A stretch of DNA of 60,524 nt from an uncultured Geobacter sp. (GCA_937886325.1 CALABV010000005.1:1-60524); one strand, 5' to 3'; shown: positions 17,341-24,707, counted from the first letter of the stretch. Made by a program: numbers and translations. Notes: generated by a model from the letters alone, not told the origin.

Positions 17341-18262
17341 TCTTCGGACTCACTATCACCCGCTCAACACGATGTACCATCTCGGCGGGATTTTCCTTAC
17401 TGCCGACATCCTTCCACATTGCCATACTGCGTCCAATCAGTTCCAGCGCGCCCTTTTTATCCGGCAGTTTGATTTTGGTGAGGACAGACAGGCCATCCTT
17501 GTCATCCCCTACAATCTTGTGGACCGTTTCAATGCCAGCAATGACCGCAGCGTGATCGGGGTCCAGCTCGGAAATGGGTTTCAGCCGGCCATCATCGGTG
17601 AAGAAATCGCGCGGGTCGTAATAGGCCAACTTGGCTATCTCGGCCAGCACTCGATCGGCGGAAATCTCCAGGCGCTTGTTGCGTTCTTCGCGGAGTTCTT
17701 GAATACGGACTTGAATGTTAGGTTTCGTTAGGAGTTCACAGGCTGAAACTTTTGCTGATTCGTACCCTGAATTCGGATAGGCTCTTTGGTAGGCTCTTAC
17801 TGCATTTTCATCAACGATAAACTCCCTACAAAACCGGTCATGTTGCGGGGACAACGCTTTTACTTCCACTTCTTCTACCGCCTTCCCCGCCGCCACCTCA
17901 TCAGCACCAGGCAACAGGCAGTTCACCATCACAGAAACCTTTTCATTCTTCGCCTCCTCCTTTGCTTGCTGCTTCGCCCCCCACTCCCGAAACAACTTCC
18001 GCGCCAACGGTTTGTACCGCTTGACGCTGGTCTTGCTCTTATCCGCTTTCTGATGGCACCCTCTCCCGCTCGGTCCGCACAGTGGCACAGTGAGGTCATC
18101 GCCGCACTTGGTCCCCATGCCGCCGGTCTCGACGTGGTGCGCCTCTGATACAGGATAACCACAGTTGCAGCACGGCAGCGACCGAATATGCTTCAGGTAT
18201 TTCGCGGAGCGGAACGGTTTTGCTTTGGGTCGTGGAGTGACTTTTGTATCGGTTTTGCTCAT
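17321..18262 (-). CDS. Small terminase fused to an N-terminal HNH-like zinc domain, 313 aa
   Basis: Residues about 20-85 form an HNH/DUF968-like zinc nuclease domain: CCNCG, then EAHHVETGG, GTKCGDDLTVPLC and GCHQKAD. After a charged linker, residues about 125-313 match Terminase_2 type small subunits (LSPQHDRFCREFIVDENAVRAYQRAYP, SACELLTKPN, AYYDPRDFF). The small subunit recognises phage DNA for packaging. HNH enzymes assist terminase in some cos phages but are normally separate. The start may be the ATG at 18262 or a GTG at 18283. Confidence 0.82.
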   Translation of the reverse strand: MSKTDTKVTPRPKAKPFRSAKYLKHIRSLPCCNCGYPVSEAHHVETGGMGTKCGDDLTVPLCGPSGRGCHQKADKSKTSVKRYKPLARKLFREWGAKQQAKEEAKNEKVSVMVNCLLPGADEVAAGKAVEEVEVKALSPQHDRFCREFIVDENAVRAYQRAYPNSGYESAKVSACELLTKPNIQVRIQELREERNKRLEISADRVLAEIAKLAYYDPRDFFTDDGRLKPISELDPDHAAVIAGIETVHKIVGDDKDGLSVLTKIKLPDKKGALELIGRSMAMWKDVGSKENPAEMVHRVERVIVSPKIAHTED

Positions 18263-18283
18263 GTTGCCAGTCTGCCGTACCAC

Positions 18284-18343
18284 CTGTGCAATATGCCACC
18301 CGTTTGTTGCACAAAATATTTTTCGGGAAATATTATTTTTCCC
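18284..18343. promoter_or_regulatory. Divergent control region between the late operon and the first plus cassette
   Basis: AT-rich stretch with an inverted repeat GGGAAA-N7-TTTCCC next to the plus promoter. The late minus-strand operon has to start in or near here. No convincing -35/-10 pair for the minus direction is seen, which would fit an activator-dependent late promoter. Confidence 0.4.
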
Positions 18344-18372
18344 TTGACTAAACCCATCGTTGGGTTTATAGT
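18344..18372 (+). promoter_or_regulatory. Strong promoter with internal operator palindrome
   Basis: TTGACT and TATAGT are 17 bases apart. The spacer holds a perfect 7-base inverted repeat, AAACCCA-TCGT-TGGGTTT. A repressor bound there would block RNA polymerase. The leader then runs through AACGATGC and CTCAGGAGGC to the ATG at 18414. Confidence 0.8.
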
Positions 18373-18413
18373 TGGTTTAACGATGCACACAAACTAAACT
18401 CAGGAGGCACATC

Positions 18414-19100
18414 ATGGAACTCAATTGGAACGATCATCGCGAACAACTCAATGCCCAACTCAAATGGCAGCGGGTCAGAAACGATTTCTACGGCAACATT
18501 TGCTACGAGCAGAAAAACTGTGCTGCCCGTGAACGCGCCATTGCCGGCGGTCACATCTCCGGTTCTACTGACTCCATGACCCGCTACACCAACAAACACG
18601 ACGAACGCACCGCAGAGGTAATGGACGCTCACCAGTTTTACAACCGAGTCGTGATCCCCCTCGACCAGAAAATTAAACAGGCGTATCGCGACGGCGATGC
18701 GGTCGCCCACATTGCGGCCCTCATAGAGGCGAATGATGTTGTACTGCAAATGCTCGACATGACCAACCTCGCACTAGACAATGACGAATTTATAGAAATC
18801 ACAAAATCCCTCGCCGCATCAGCTCTCGGCTCCCGCACGTCAGAGAAAAAAGCCGCTGCCGCCCGCGCCAATGGTGCAAAAGGAGGCAGACCAAGGATGC
18901 AGGTCATCAGAACTTTCAATACCGCACTCGGTGGCTACGAGTACCGCGCTACCGGAAACGAAAAGGTTGTTAATCTCCAGGAAAAATCGTCTGGATCTTC
19001 AAAATGGCGCACAATGCGGACAGTATCTCGTGAAACATGGACCGATACAGAGATGAAAGATTTGACGATTTCGCAGTTTGCGAGAGAGTGTAACGAATAA
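18414..19100 (+). CDS. Accessory (moron-type) protein, 228 aa
   Basis: First gene of a plus-strand cassette running against the neighbours. CTCAGGAGG site, own promoter. Residues 70-130 are helical; residues about 140-165 hold a basic, Gly-rich segment (ARANGAKGGRPR) that resembles AT-hook-like linkers. The C-terminal part is beta-rich with a GYEYRATG segment. No enzyme motif. A lysogen-expressed host-modifying or defence gene is possible from its promoter and orientation only. Confidence 0.65.
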   Translation: MELNWNDHREQLNAQLKWQRVRNDFYGNICYEQKNCAARERAIAGGHISGSTDSMTRYTNKHDERTAEVMDAHQFYNRVVIPLDQKIKQAYRDGDAVAHIAALIEANDVVLQMLDMTNLALDNDEFIEITKSLAASALGSRTSEKKAAAARANGAKGGRPRMQVIRTFNTALGGYEYRATGNEKVVNLQEKSSGSSKWRTMRTVSRETWTDTEMKDLTISQFARECNE

Positions 19101-19271
19101 CCCTCACTACCCCTTCCGTGGGCGCGGGAGGGATTCACGGGCGAGGGAAGACAAACCGCAACGTTGCACTCCACACCCTAAGCCCCTGCCCGTGATACGG
19201 TAGTGGCATGACCTGAACGAAGGGATTACCCGTGAGACTCGACCGGAAGGCGAGCAGGGAGGGGAGGGAGT

Positions 19272-19631
19272 ATGGAAAAGATTTTTGTCTGCGAAAAGTG
19301 CGGGAAATCCCACACCAGCTTTTTCGCGCCCAAGTGGTGCGACACTCCCGGTTGCGACAGCCGGGAGTTTGTGGAAACTGCGGCAGCGGCAAAAACTGTC
19401 GTAGTAGTTGTTGAGCCGGTTACTTCTACCGGTTCGCACTCGGCACACGACACGCTGCGTTATGAGTTTGGCGTGGATGCTGCCGGGACCAAGGTTGAAA
19501 GATCTTGGACTCCCGGTCTCTTCGAAGGGTACGAGGCCGGAACCCATGATGGGCTCAGGGACGGCGCGAGCCGCTCCCACCTCACCAAGGATCTAAAGCC
19601 TGGACCTTGGAAAGTCCGGGTGGTTGATTGA
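19272..19631 (+). CDS. Zinc-ribbon accessory protein, 119 aa
   Basis: Begins with a four-Cys zinc ribbon: CEKCGKSH, then WCDTPGC. The middle is a Val-rich strand and the C-terminus is a charged domain with GYEAGTHDGLRDG. ATG after GGAGGGGAGGG. A plus-strand terminator closes the unit. The 170 bases upstream hold no further gene that I can support. Confidence 0.6.
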   Translation: MEKIFVCEKCGKSHTSFFAPKWCDTPGCDSREFVETAAAAKTVVVVVEPVTSTGSHSAHDTLRYEFGVDAAGTKVERSWTPGLFEGYEAGTHDGLRDGASRSHLTKDLKPGPWKVRVVD

Positions 19632-19640
19632 TTACAACAA

Positions 19641-19667
19641 GGGGGCATCTCGCCCCCTCTTTTTTTG
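19641..19667 (+). terminator. Intrinsic terminator of the first plus cassette
   Basis: GGGGGC-ATCTC-GCCCCC stem followed by TCTTTTTTT, ten bases after the stop of the zinc-ribbon gene. Confidence 0.85.
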
Positions 19668-19675
19668 CCTTGTGC

Positions 19676-19724
19676 CATAACCACGGGTTAGAGCGGACAA
19701 GCCGCTCAACCCGGGGCCGTTATG
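19676..19724. repeat. attC-like hairpin 1
   Basis: Ends CATAAC and GTTATG are complementary. Inside, CGGGTT/AACCCG and GAGCGG/CCGCTC pair around a 5-base loop, with one unpaired A on one arm. This layout, outer TAAC/GTTA boxes, inner boxes, an extrahelical base, is like integron attC sites. It sits after the terminator and before the second cassette promoter. Confidence 0.5.
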
Positions 19725-19787
19725 CCGCTCTAGTGGCGGCAGTGGTGATGCCGAAATATTTTTTTTCGACACCCCCAACTTTTCCTA

Positions 19788-19816
19788 TTGACATTTAGCG
19801 AACTGTTTGCTATTAT
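19788..19816 (+). promoter_or_regulatory. Strong promoter with operator palindrome, second plus cassette
   Basis: TTGACA and TATTAT with a 17-base spacer that carries TAGCGAA-CTG-TTTGCTA, a near-perfect inverted repeat. The architecture copies the promoter at 18344, and the leader again has AACGATAC and CTCAGGAGGC, but the operator sequence is different. Confidence 0.8.
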
Positions 19817-19855
19817 TATTTCAACGATACAGCAAAACTACTCAGGAGGCAGTCC

Positions 19856-20068
19856 ATGACTAGAGAATACGGAAAATACGACAGCATACTCCCAGGGGCA
19901 CCAGTAGGGCATGAAACACCAGCCGGTACGGTAGTATGGTCAGACGGTCGCGCTCATGTCGGCAAACGCTCAGACGACAAATTCTATACATCATCTGGCG
20001 CAATGGATAACGGTCCATTTGAAACACAAAATCAGGCCATTCAATTCATTCTGAACAGGAGGAGATAA
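19856..20068 (+). CDS. Small accessory protein, 70 aa
   Basis: ATG after CTCAGGAGG under its own promoter. Gly/Asp-rich beta-like small protein with HETPAGTVVWSDGRAHVGK and an N-terminal REYGKYD. The next gene starts after two bases with its own AGGAGGAG site. No known family. Confidence 0.6.
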   Translation: MTREYGKYDSILPGAPVGHETPAGTVVWSDGRAHVGKRSDDKFYTSSGAMDNGPFETQNQAIQFILNRRR

Positions 20069-20070
20069 CC

Positions 20071-20535
20071 ATGATAGGCTCAATCATCGAAAATAACGGT
20101 CAACATCTCGTAATCATGAATATCACCGAAACCAAATTCGATAAATACAGTCCACCTGTCGGAACATGGGAGTGTGTCATCAGCCTAAATGATGGCTCCC
20201 CGCAAATGATTCGGGGGGCATACACCACAGGCCCGGTCGGCATGTCGATCTGGCCAGACGAGCAGCAGAAATGGGCTGTAGTCGGCACGATCTCTGACGA
20301 TAAAATTATCAACATAATAAAACTCAGGGCAGAGGACGCAGCCAGAAACAGAGCGGCAATGGGTATTGTTGCCTGCGAAAAATGTGGGCATGAAATACAG
20401 GTTAAACACGTTGCTGCCGTGGCTGCCGGTTCAGTCCGTTCTGCTGCAAAAACCGCAGCCAACAGGGAAAATGCAAAACGCCCACGCCCTAATGCCCAGG
20501 GCAAACCGAAACCCCGGAAAAAATGCTTGCCGTAA
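20071..20535 (+). CDS. Accessory protein with CxxC zinc motif and basic tail, 154 aa
   Basis: Beta-rich N-terminal 80 residues, then a helix (IKLRAEDAARNR), a CEKCGHEIQ zinc half-site and a very basic C-terminus (KRPRPNAQGKPKPRKK). Likely nucleic-acid binding. The 3' end runs head-on into a minus-strand gene fragment. Second gene of the cassette. Confidence 0.6.
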   Translation: MIGSIIENNGQHLVIMNITETKFDKYSPPVGTWECVISLNDGSPQMIRGAYTTGPVGMSIWPDEQQKWAVVGTISDDKIINIIKLRAEDAARNRAAMGIVACEKCGHEIQVKHVAAVAAGSVRSAAKTAANRENAKRPRPNAQGKPKPRKKCLP

Positions 20536-20673
20536 TGCCTCTTTCACCGTGTTGATAATTCGGCAGAGGTATTCATATTGATGGTTTGGCTTCTTCGGCA
20601 CGTTGTACCACCACTCGTCACCGAAAATGTCAAACATGGCATCCCTGTAGCCTGTCGGGTCTTCATTATGCAA
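20431..20673 (-). pseudogene. Probable remnant of a minus-strand gene
   Basis: The frame has no ATG and no ribosome site; a TTG at 20673 is the only start. The part to about 20530 has gene-like composition (YRDAMFDIFGDEWWYN, NHQYEYLC). The C-terminal 27 residues are just the antisense of the plus gene ending at 20535. The insertion of the plus cassette may have cut its 3' end. Confidence 0.4.
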
Positions 20674-20752
20674 GGACTCAAGATCGTCGGCTTGGTCGAA
20701 TAGTTGGTGCTATGGGATGGCGATAAAGCCGCCACCCCAGACCCTCAGGCCG

Positions 20753-20908
20753 TTATCTGTCCTTTTTGCTCCGGCCAGCTTGCATCTTGGTTTGCTGCTC
20801 CGGAGTGATCTTCCGCTTCGATATTTTGCCATTGATGATTGCGCGGAGGGTTCGCATATCGTCGTCTGTCAAACCCTCCACCAGTTCACGGAGTTGATCC
20901 TTAGTCAT
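20753..20908 (-). CDS. Small helical 51-aa protein
   Basis: ATG at 20908 after GGGAGGCGG, overlapping the end of the previous gene. Acidic helix then a basic tail (KISKRKITPEQQTKMQAG). A TAAC at its stop starts a weak hairpin (20706-20755) that only partly resembles the attC-like elements. Function unknown. Confidence 0.55.
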   Translation of the reverse strand: MTKDQLRELVEGLTDDDMRTLRAIINGKISKRKITPEQQTKMQAGRSKKDR

Positions 20909-21140
20909 TTGCCGCCTCCCGTTTCAGCGGACAATTCCCGCTGCAAGGGTGAGCGCAACCAATGGGGTCGCCGCCGCTTAACACGTATCTGGTCACGTTA
21001 TACACCCTGCCGAAATTATCCTTTTTGGGCTTCAGCGCACAACGATCCATCGGCGTCATAGCCTCACCCCGGAGGCATGTACCGCCAGGGTGAAAGTTTG
21101 GTTTGTCAACGCGGAGCAGGTATGGGCAATTGGGGGTCAT
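20901..21140 (-). CDS. Cys-rich 79-aa protein
   Basis: ATG at 21140 is one base past the stop of the preceding gene. Six Cys in CPYLL, GTCLRG, DRCALK, GCAHPCSGNCPL suggest a metal- or cluster-binding small protein. Part of a three-gene minus unit with its own promoter at 21384-21411. No family recognised. Confidence 0.5.
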   Translation of the reverse strand: MTPNCPYLLRVDKPNFHPGGTCLRGEAMTPMDRCALKPKKDNFGRVYNVTRYVLSGGDPIGCAHPCSGNCPLKREAAND

Positions 21141-21141
21141 G

Positions 21142-21345
21142 CTACACCCCCGCCGAAAGGTTGCGGGTGTGCAACATGCACCGATCAAGGGCGCGTGCGG
21201 CCTCAGTGCGGGTTTTGGCCGAAAAGTGGATGTTGCGGTACTCAACGCCGCCACGGGTAAAAGGCTGTGATGCATGGGACCAGCCCGGAAGATCAATGGC
21301 CCACTCAAGTTGTGCTGCCGGGATTGTGCAAGTAAACCGTTTCAT
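21142..21345 (-). CDS. Small 67-aa protein, first gene of a minus unit with its own promoter
   Basis: ATG at 21345 follows GGGAGG and is preferred to upstream starts. Mixed alpha/beta with RTEAARALDRCMLH helix near the end. Likely DNA- or protein-binding adaptor. It starts a short unit of three small genes. Confidence 0.55.
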   Translation of the reverse strand: MKRFTCTIPAAQLEWAIDLPGWSHASQPFTRGGVEYRNIHFSAKTRTEAARALDRCMLHTRNLSAGV

Positions 21346-21383
21346 GTTGTGCCTCCCTTGGGTTTGTTCCATCATTTGACCCG

Positions 21384-21411
21384 AGTATATCATAGCTAGT
21401 TACGTTGTCAA
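21384..21411 (-). promoter_or_regulatory. Promoter for the small minus unit
   Basis: On the minus strand TTGACA and TATACT are 16 bases apart, with a short TAGCTA palindrome between them. It fires away from the attC-like hairpin 2. Confidence 0.7.
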
Positions 21412-21449
21412 GGGATTATTTTACAGAAAAATGTGATTCCAACAGCGGT

Positions 21450-21513
21450 CATATAACCACGCTTTGGAATCAGACTTCGCTTCGCTCGCTGTTCAAAGCG
21501 AAGCCGTTATATG
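21450..21513. repeat. attC-like hairpin 2
   Basis: Outer boxes CATATAAC/GTTATATG and inner GCTTTG/CAAAGC pair, with a further GC-rich stem (CTTCGCTTCG region) in the middle. On the minus strand it begins ten bases after the stop of a 50-aa gene, and it shares ATAACGG...GTGGTTAT ends with hairpins 1 and 3. Confidence 0.45.
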
Positions 21514-21522
21514 CCCCTCTCT

Positions 21523-21675
21523 TCACCCCTCAACCCGCATAGTTAAGCCATTCCTTTTTATAATGGCCCTGGCTTTACTTCTGGCTGGCTTTGCTTTCCT
21601 GTTAATAACTTTCCCTACCCTTCTCATTAAACCGCCGTGAAACGGGCGTTTCACGCAGCGAGGCACACGATTCAT
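21523..21675 (-). CDS. Small very basic 50-aa protein
   Basis: ATG at 21675 with GGAG upstream, overlapping the ribosome region near the end of the Mor-like gene. About a third of the residues are Arg or Lys (KRPFHGG, RRVGKVINRKAKPARSKAR). Nucleic-acid binding is plausible. It ends ten bases before hairpin 2. Confidence 0.45.
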   Translation of the reverse strand: MNRVPRCVKRPFHGGLMRRVGKVINRKAKPARSKARAIIKRNGLTMRVEG

Positions 21676-21682
21676 TGCTTCT

Positions 21683-21973
21683 CTACTCCTCCCCTTTCGC
21701 CGCCTTCCTCAATCTCACCAGCTCCCGGTGCATGATGTAGTAAAAGTTCCGCCTCGATATCCGATACTTCCTGCACAGCCGCGAGATATTCCGTCCGTCG
21801 TACTCGCTCATAATCCTCCTGTTCCTTATCTCGATTTGCACCCGTTCCGGGCCGTAGACCTCTGCCACCACGCGCAGGACTTCCTCGACCAGCACTGGAG
21901 GCAGGGGCGGCATACGGTGGAACAGGGTTTCGAGCTGGTCGTCTTTGGGTAGGGATTCGGGGTACTCGGTCAA
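21683..21973 (-). CDS. Mor-like transcription activator, 96 aa
   Basis: TTG at 21973 has AAGGAGG at ideal spacing; the frame extends further upstream without a site. C-terminal half holds YGPERVQIEIRNRRI, then YDGRNISRLCRKYRISRRNFYYIMHR, the strand-turn-HTH arrangement of Mor/C-type middle or late activators. It sits at the end of the replication block, so it may turn on the late operon. Confidence 0.65.
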   Translation of the reverse strand: MTEYPESLPKDDQLETLFHRMPPLPPVLVEEVLRVVAEVYGPERVQIEIRNRRIMSEYDGRNISRLCRKYRISRRNFYYIMHRELVRLRKAAKGEE

Positions 21974-21992
21974 TGGTTGCCTCCTTGCCAAA

Positions 21993-22847
21993 TCAGGCAA
22001 TTTTCTGCCGCCTGTAACTCTGCCAGTTGAACACCAGAACCCTGCCCCCGTTCTCATAGAACCTGTCCACAACCCTTTTGCCCAGGATCTCTTCCAGCTG
22101 CGGCACGGTCAGGTTGCTGATGATGATGGTTGGCCGCATCGCCTCATAACGGTCGTTGATTATCTCCGTCAGGATAATCTGCTCTGCCGTGCTGCCAAAC
22201 TGAACGCCTATCTCGTCAATGACCAGCAGATCTGGAAGGGTGAAATTCCTGATTGCCTGTGATTCGGTCTCCTCGGAGCCCTTTCCCCATGACTCTTTGA
22301 CCCTGCGGACCAGCTTCATGGCCGTCGTATGCAGGGCCGTAAAGCCCTGGCCGGCAACGTCCTGGCAGATGAGCGCGGATAGCATGTTCTTCCCGGTACC
22401 CGGTCCGCCAATCATGACCAGGCAGCGCCCGGTTTCCGTCGCCTCCCTGAAGTTCCCGGCGTATTTCCGGCACACGTCGGACACCTTTCTGGCCGCTTCT
22501 GTCGATGGGAGGTAGTCGTCCCACGTTTGACCCTGGTAACGCTTCCCCACCTGTACCTCGGAGAACAGCCGCTTTTGCTCTGCCGTGCGCATCTCCGCCT
22601 CAATGGCTCCGCGTTCGCGCTGTAGGGCTTCGACCCGCTCCTCGTTCATCCTCTGCCGACAATCCGGGCAGCGGGTGTAGTTGATGGCTTCGGGACACCG
22701 AAACACGCTTCCGCAATCCCGGCATACCCGCTCAACCGTCCCCGGTTCCTGTCCCGAGCCAATCCGCGTCGGGACCGTTTGCCTCGTAGAAACCTCGCTT
22801 CGTTTTTGTTCCAGCCTTTTCTGTGCTTCGATTATTTCCGGCTCCAT
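21993..22847 (-). CDS. dnaC: DnaC-type replicative helicase loader, 284 aa
   Basis: AAA+ ATPase that loads DnaB helicase. N-terminal zinc site with Cys 42, 45, 51, 60, 63; Walker A GGPGTGKN at 147-154 (Lys-Asn ending is normal for DnaC); Walker B LLVIDE ending at residue 212; FYENGGRVLVFNWQSYR near the end. ATG after GGAGGCGG overlaps the preceding gene by 116 bases in another frame, which is long but both frames look genuine. Confidence 0.88.
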   Translation of the reverse strand: MEPEIIEAQKRLEQKRSEVSTRQTVPTRIGSGQEPGTVERVCRDCGSVFRCPEAINYTRCPDCRQRMNEERVEALQRERGAIEAEMRTAEQKRLFSEVQVGKRYQGQTWDDYLPSTEAARKVSDVCRKYAGNFREATETGRCLVMIGGPGTGKNMLSALICQDVAGQGFTALHTTAMKLVRRVKESWGKGSEETESQAIRNFTLPDLLVIDEIGVQFGSTAEQIILTEIINDRYEAMRPTIIISNLTVPQLEEILGKRVVDRFYENGGRVLVFNWQSYRRQKIA

Positions 22848-23505
22848 TGCCGCCTCCGGGTTTGGGAATGCGATTGAACCACTTCAGGATCGTGGGATAG
22901 GGATCGGCGCCAATGGGTGGCCCTTCGCGGTAGTGGGCGATGCAGGTTTCTTTCTCAGGCTCGTAATCGGCGTGAGGGTAGAGGCGGCGAATGTCGGTTT
23001 CCCGATTCTTAAAACAGTCACGTAAAATGTCCTCTTGCCTCGCGCGCGTTGTTGTTGTTGTAGGTTTTATATTATCCTTCTTATAACCTTCTTCTCTATC
23101 GTGTGCGGTGCCTGTGTTGTGCGCAGAGCCTTCGTTGTGTTGTTCGTTGTGCTCTTCGTAGTTTTCAGGATTCTGATATTTGTCGTAATTACAAATAGTT
23201 ATTACCATTCCGCGTGTGGTCTTCGCTGTGCTTATCATTGTGGCCTTCGTAAAGGCTTCGTACGCGCTTCGTACCTCGCCTTTTGTGAGGCTTCGGGTCC
23301 GGTATCCAATCTTGTATCCGCCTGCTTTTTGCATCTCAGCTATCGTGGTGACAAACTGCCCTTTTTTCAGTTTTTCACCGTCCCTCCAGAACGCTTTGCC
23401 CAACATCCAAACCCACAATTTCAGATAATGGCCGGGCCAGTCCATGATGTCAGAATCGAGCGTTTTACGTGCAAGTAGTATGAATCCACCAGGGATTTTA
23501 CACAT
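22732..23505 (-). CDS. Phage replisome organiser / replication initiation protein, about 257 aa
   Basis: N-terminus GGFILLARKTLDSDIMDWP with KLWVWMLGKAFW fits the N-terminal winged-helix domain of phage replisome organisers (DnaD/YdaU-like). A low-complexity linker with many Thr and His follows, then a short C-terminal domain (PYPTILKWFNRI). Paired with DnaC this makes a DnaB-recruiting origin system. The frame runs to 23541 through hairpin 3; ATG at 23505 is the better start. Confidence 0.75.
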   Translation of the reverse strand: MCKIPGGFILLARKTLDSDIMDWPGHYLKLWVWMLGKAFWRDGEKLKKGQFVTTIAEMQKAGGYKIGYRTRSLTKGEVRSAYEAFTKATMISTAKTTRGMVITICNYDKYQNPENYEEHNEQHNEGSAHNTGTAHDREEGYKKDNIKPTTTTTRARQEDILRDCFKNRETDIRRLYPHADYEPEKETCIAHYREGPPIGADPYPTILKWFNRIPKPGGGNGAGNNRSTEKAGTKTKRGFYEANGPDADWLGTGTGDG

Positions 23506-23531
23506 ACAGGAACAACCCCACTTTTCTTCTT

Positions 23532-23581
23532 CATAACCCACCGCAGGAGCGGACGAGCCGCTCAGCGGCTAACCGTTAGCC
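23532..23581. repeat. attC-like hairpin 3
   Basis: TAAC and GTTA ends, inner CCGC/GCGG and GAGCGG/CCGCTC stems around a short loop with unpaired bases. The core GAGCGGACRAGCCGCTCA is almost the same as in hairpin 1. On the minus strand the TAA stop of the gene above is the TAA of the first box, as is common at integron cassette ends. Confidence 0.5.
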
Positions 23582-23986
23582 TTCCATCGCCAGCTTGATA
23601 GCCCGGCGTACTTTCTCAAAGTCGTTAATCGAAAACAGACACCCGCCGAAATTATCCCGGCAATCCATCTCCGCATCCAGCCAACGCAACACCTCCAGCA
23701 TTTCAGGTGCGGCGGCAATCAGTTTTGCGTTGGCCTCGTGTTCTTCCTTCATAATGCTTCGCGGGTCGCCTTTTCCACAATCGAAATAGTTCACCATCGC
23801 AACATGCTTGCAGCCGGATGAAATAGCGGTTTTCACGTTCACACCTTCAATCCGCCATGGTGCATTGCTGTGAACCGGGTAATCTTTACCACTGTAGGGT
23901 GTTTTCCCGTCCGTTATAATTGTTGGCACTTCACTGTCTTTGCAAACTGTTCCACGGTAAGTGTTCCCGTCTCCATAACTATTCAT
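23576..23986 (-). CDS. Cassette protein, 136 aa
   Basis: Soluble protein with Cys at SGCKHV, YFDCGKGD, MDCRDNFGGCLF and the helix EANAKLIAAAPEMLEVLRWLD that is frequent in phage accessory proteins. Last of three overlapping genes bracketed by hairpins 3 and 4. The start overlaps the 72-aa gene by 8 bases. No known function. Confidence 0.6.
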   Translation of the reverse strand: MNSYGDGNTYRGTVCKDSEVPTIITDGKTPYSGKDYPVHSNAPWRIEGVNVKTAISSGCKHVAMVNYFDCGKGDPRSIMKEEHEANAKLIAAAPEMLEVLRWLDAEMDCRDNFGGCLFSINDFEKVRRAIKLAMEG

Positions 23987-24197
23987 TATGTACCTCCACT
24001 TCCTCTGCCATAATCTTCAGAAACTCTTCAAAGTTATATGCCGCCTTATAATTTTCACCATCCCTCGTGGTTATGTGCAGCGTATGATTTGATCCACACG
24101 CCACAGCCACAGAAACGATATGGTCTATACGCATACAAATTGAGTGCGTTTCGGTGTAGATCATTACAAACCCTTTTGGGATCTTCGGCTCACTCAT
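23979..24197 (-). CDS. Cassette protein, 72 aa
   Basis: Small beta-rich protein (FVMIYTETHSICMRIDHIVSVAV) with an acidic helical end. ATGA overlap with the 143-aa gene upstream. Middle gene of the bracketed unit. Unknown function. Confidence 0.55.
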   Translation of the reverse strand: MSEPKIPKGFVMIYTETHSICMRIDHIVSVAVACGSNHTLHITTRDGENYKAAYNFEEFLKIMAEEVEVHNE

Positions 24198-24625
24198 AAA
24201 CCCTCCTTATCAAGCCCATCCTGCACAAATTTAATAATCGCCTCTTCCGCCTTCTTGTCCCGGTCAATATAAAAACGGTACAGCAATTCTTCTGCTTTCA
24301 AGGCCCGCTGGTACATATCCTCAGCGTGGGCTTTTGCGTGTACTGCCGAACGATCCGCATCGATAAACTTTCCCAGCGGTTTCCATTCCATAGGCATTTT
24401 TGAAAACGGGTTCCATGCGTGCGGCTTCCATTGCAGAGTTCCACCACATTGCGAGCACATCACACAGGGGTCAATCACAACCTTTCCGTTCTCGTCTACG
24501 ATTGCGATCTGGTAAACCCATCGGCCATTGTTGGCTTTCGTGCGTATTACAATTTCATCTCCTGTGTATTTCGCCAACGGGAAACGAGCATCGTCAATGC
24601 TTATCCATCCGTTTTTATCTGACAT
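24194..24625 (-). CDS. Cassette protein with CxxC, 143 aa
   Basis: ATG follows GGAGG within 20 bases of hairpin 4, the spacing seen for first genes of integron cassettes. N-terminal beta domain (GWISIDDARFPLAKYTGDEIVIRT), a CSQCGG zinc half-site, WKPHAWNP, then helices. Looks like the phage/host DUF551-type fold at the N-terminus, which is a weak impression. Function unknown. Confidence 0.6.
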   Translation of the reverse strand: MSDKNGWISIDDARFPLAKYTGDEIVIRTKANNGRWVYQIAIVDENGKVVIDPCVMCSQCGGTLQWKPHAWNPFSKMPMEWKPLGKFIDADRSAVHAKAHAEDMYQRALKAEELLYRFYIDRDKKAEEAIIKFVQDGLDKEGL

Positions 24626-24641
24626 AAATCCTCCAAAAATA

Positions 24642-24707
24642 GGCTAACAAGCGGGTCAACGCGGACCGCCGAAACTGCCCGACGTCCGGTTACCCTTGTC
24701 GTTACAC
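24642..24707. repeat. attC-like hairpin 4
   Basis: On the plus strand it begins TAACAAGCGGGTCAACGCGG, closely like the left half of classical attC sites, and ends CGTTAC. GGGTCAAC.CGGAC pairs with GTCCGGTTACCC with extrahelical bases; a 17-base loop lies between. On the minus strand the stop codon of the 66-aa gene lies in the first box. Confidence 0.5.
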
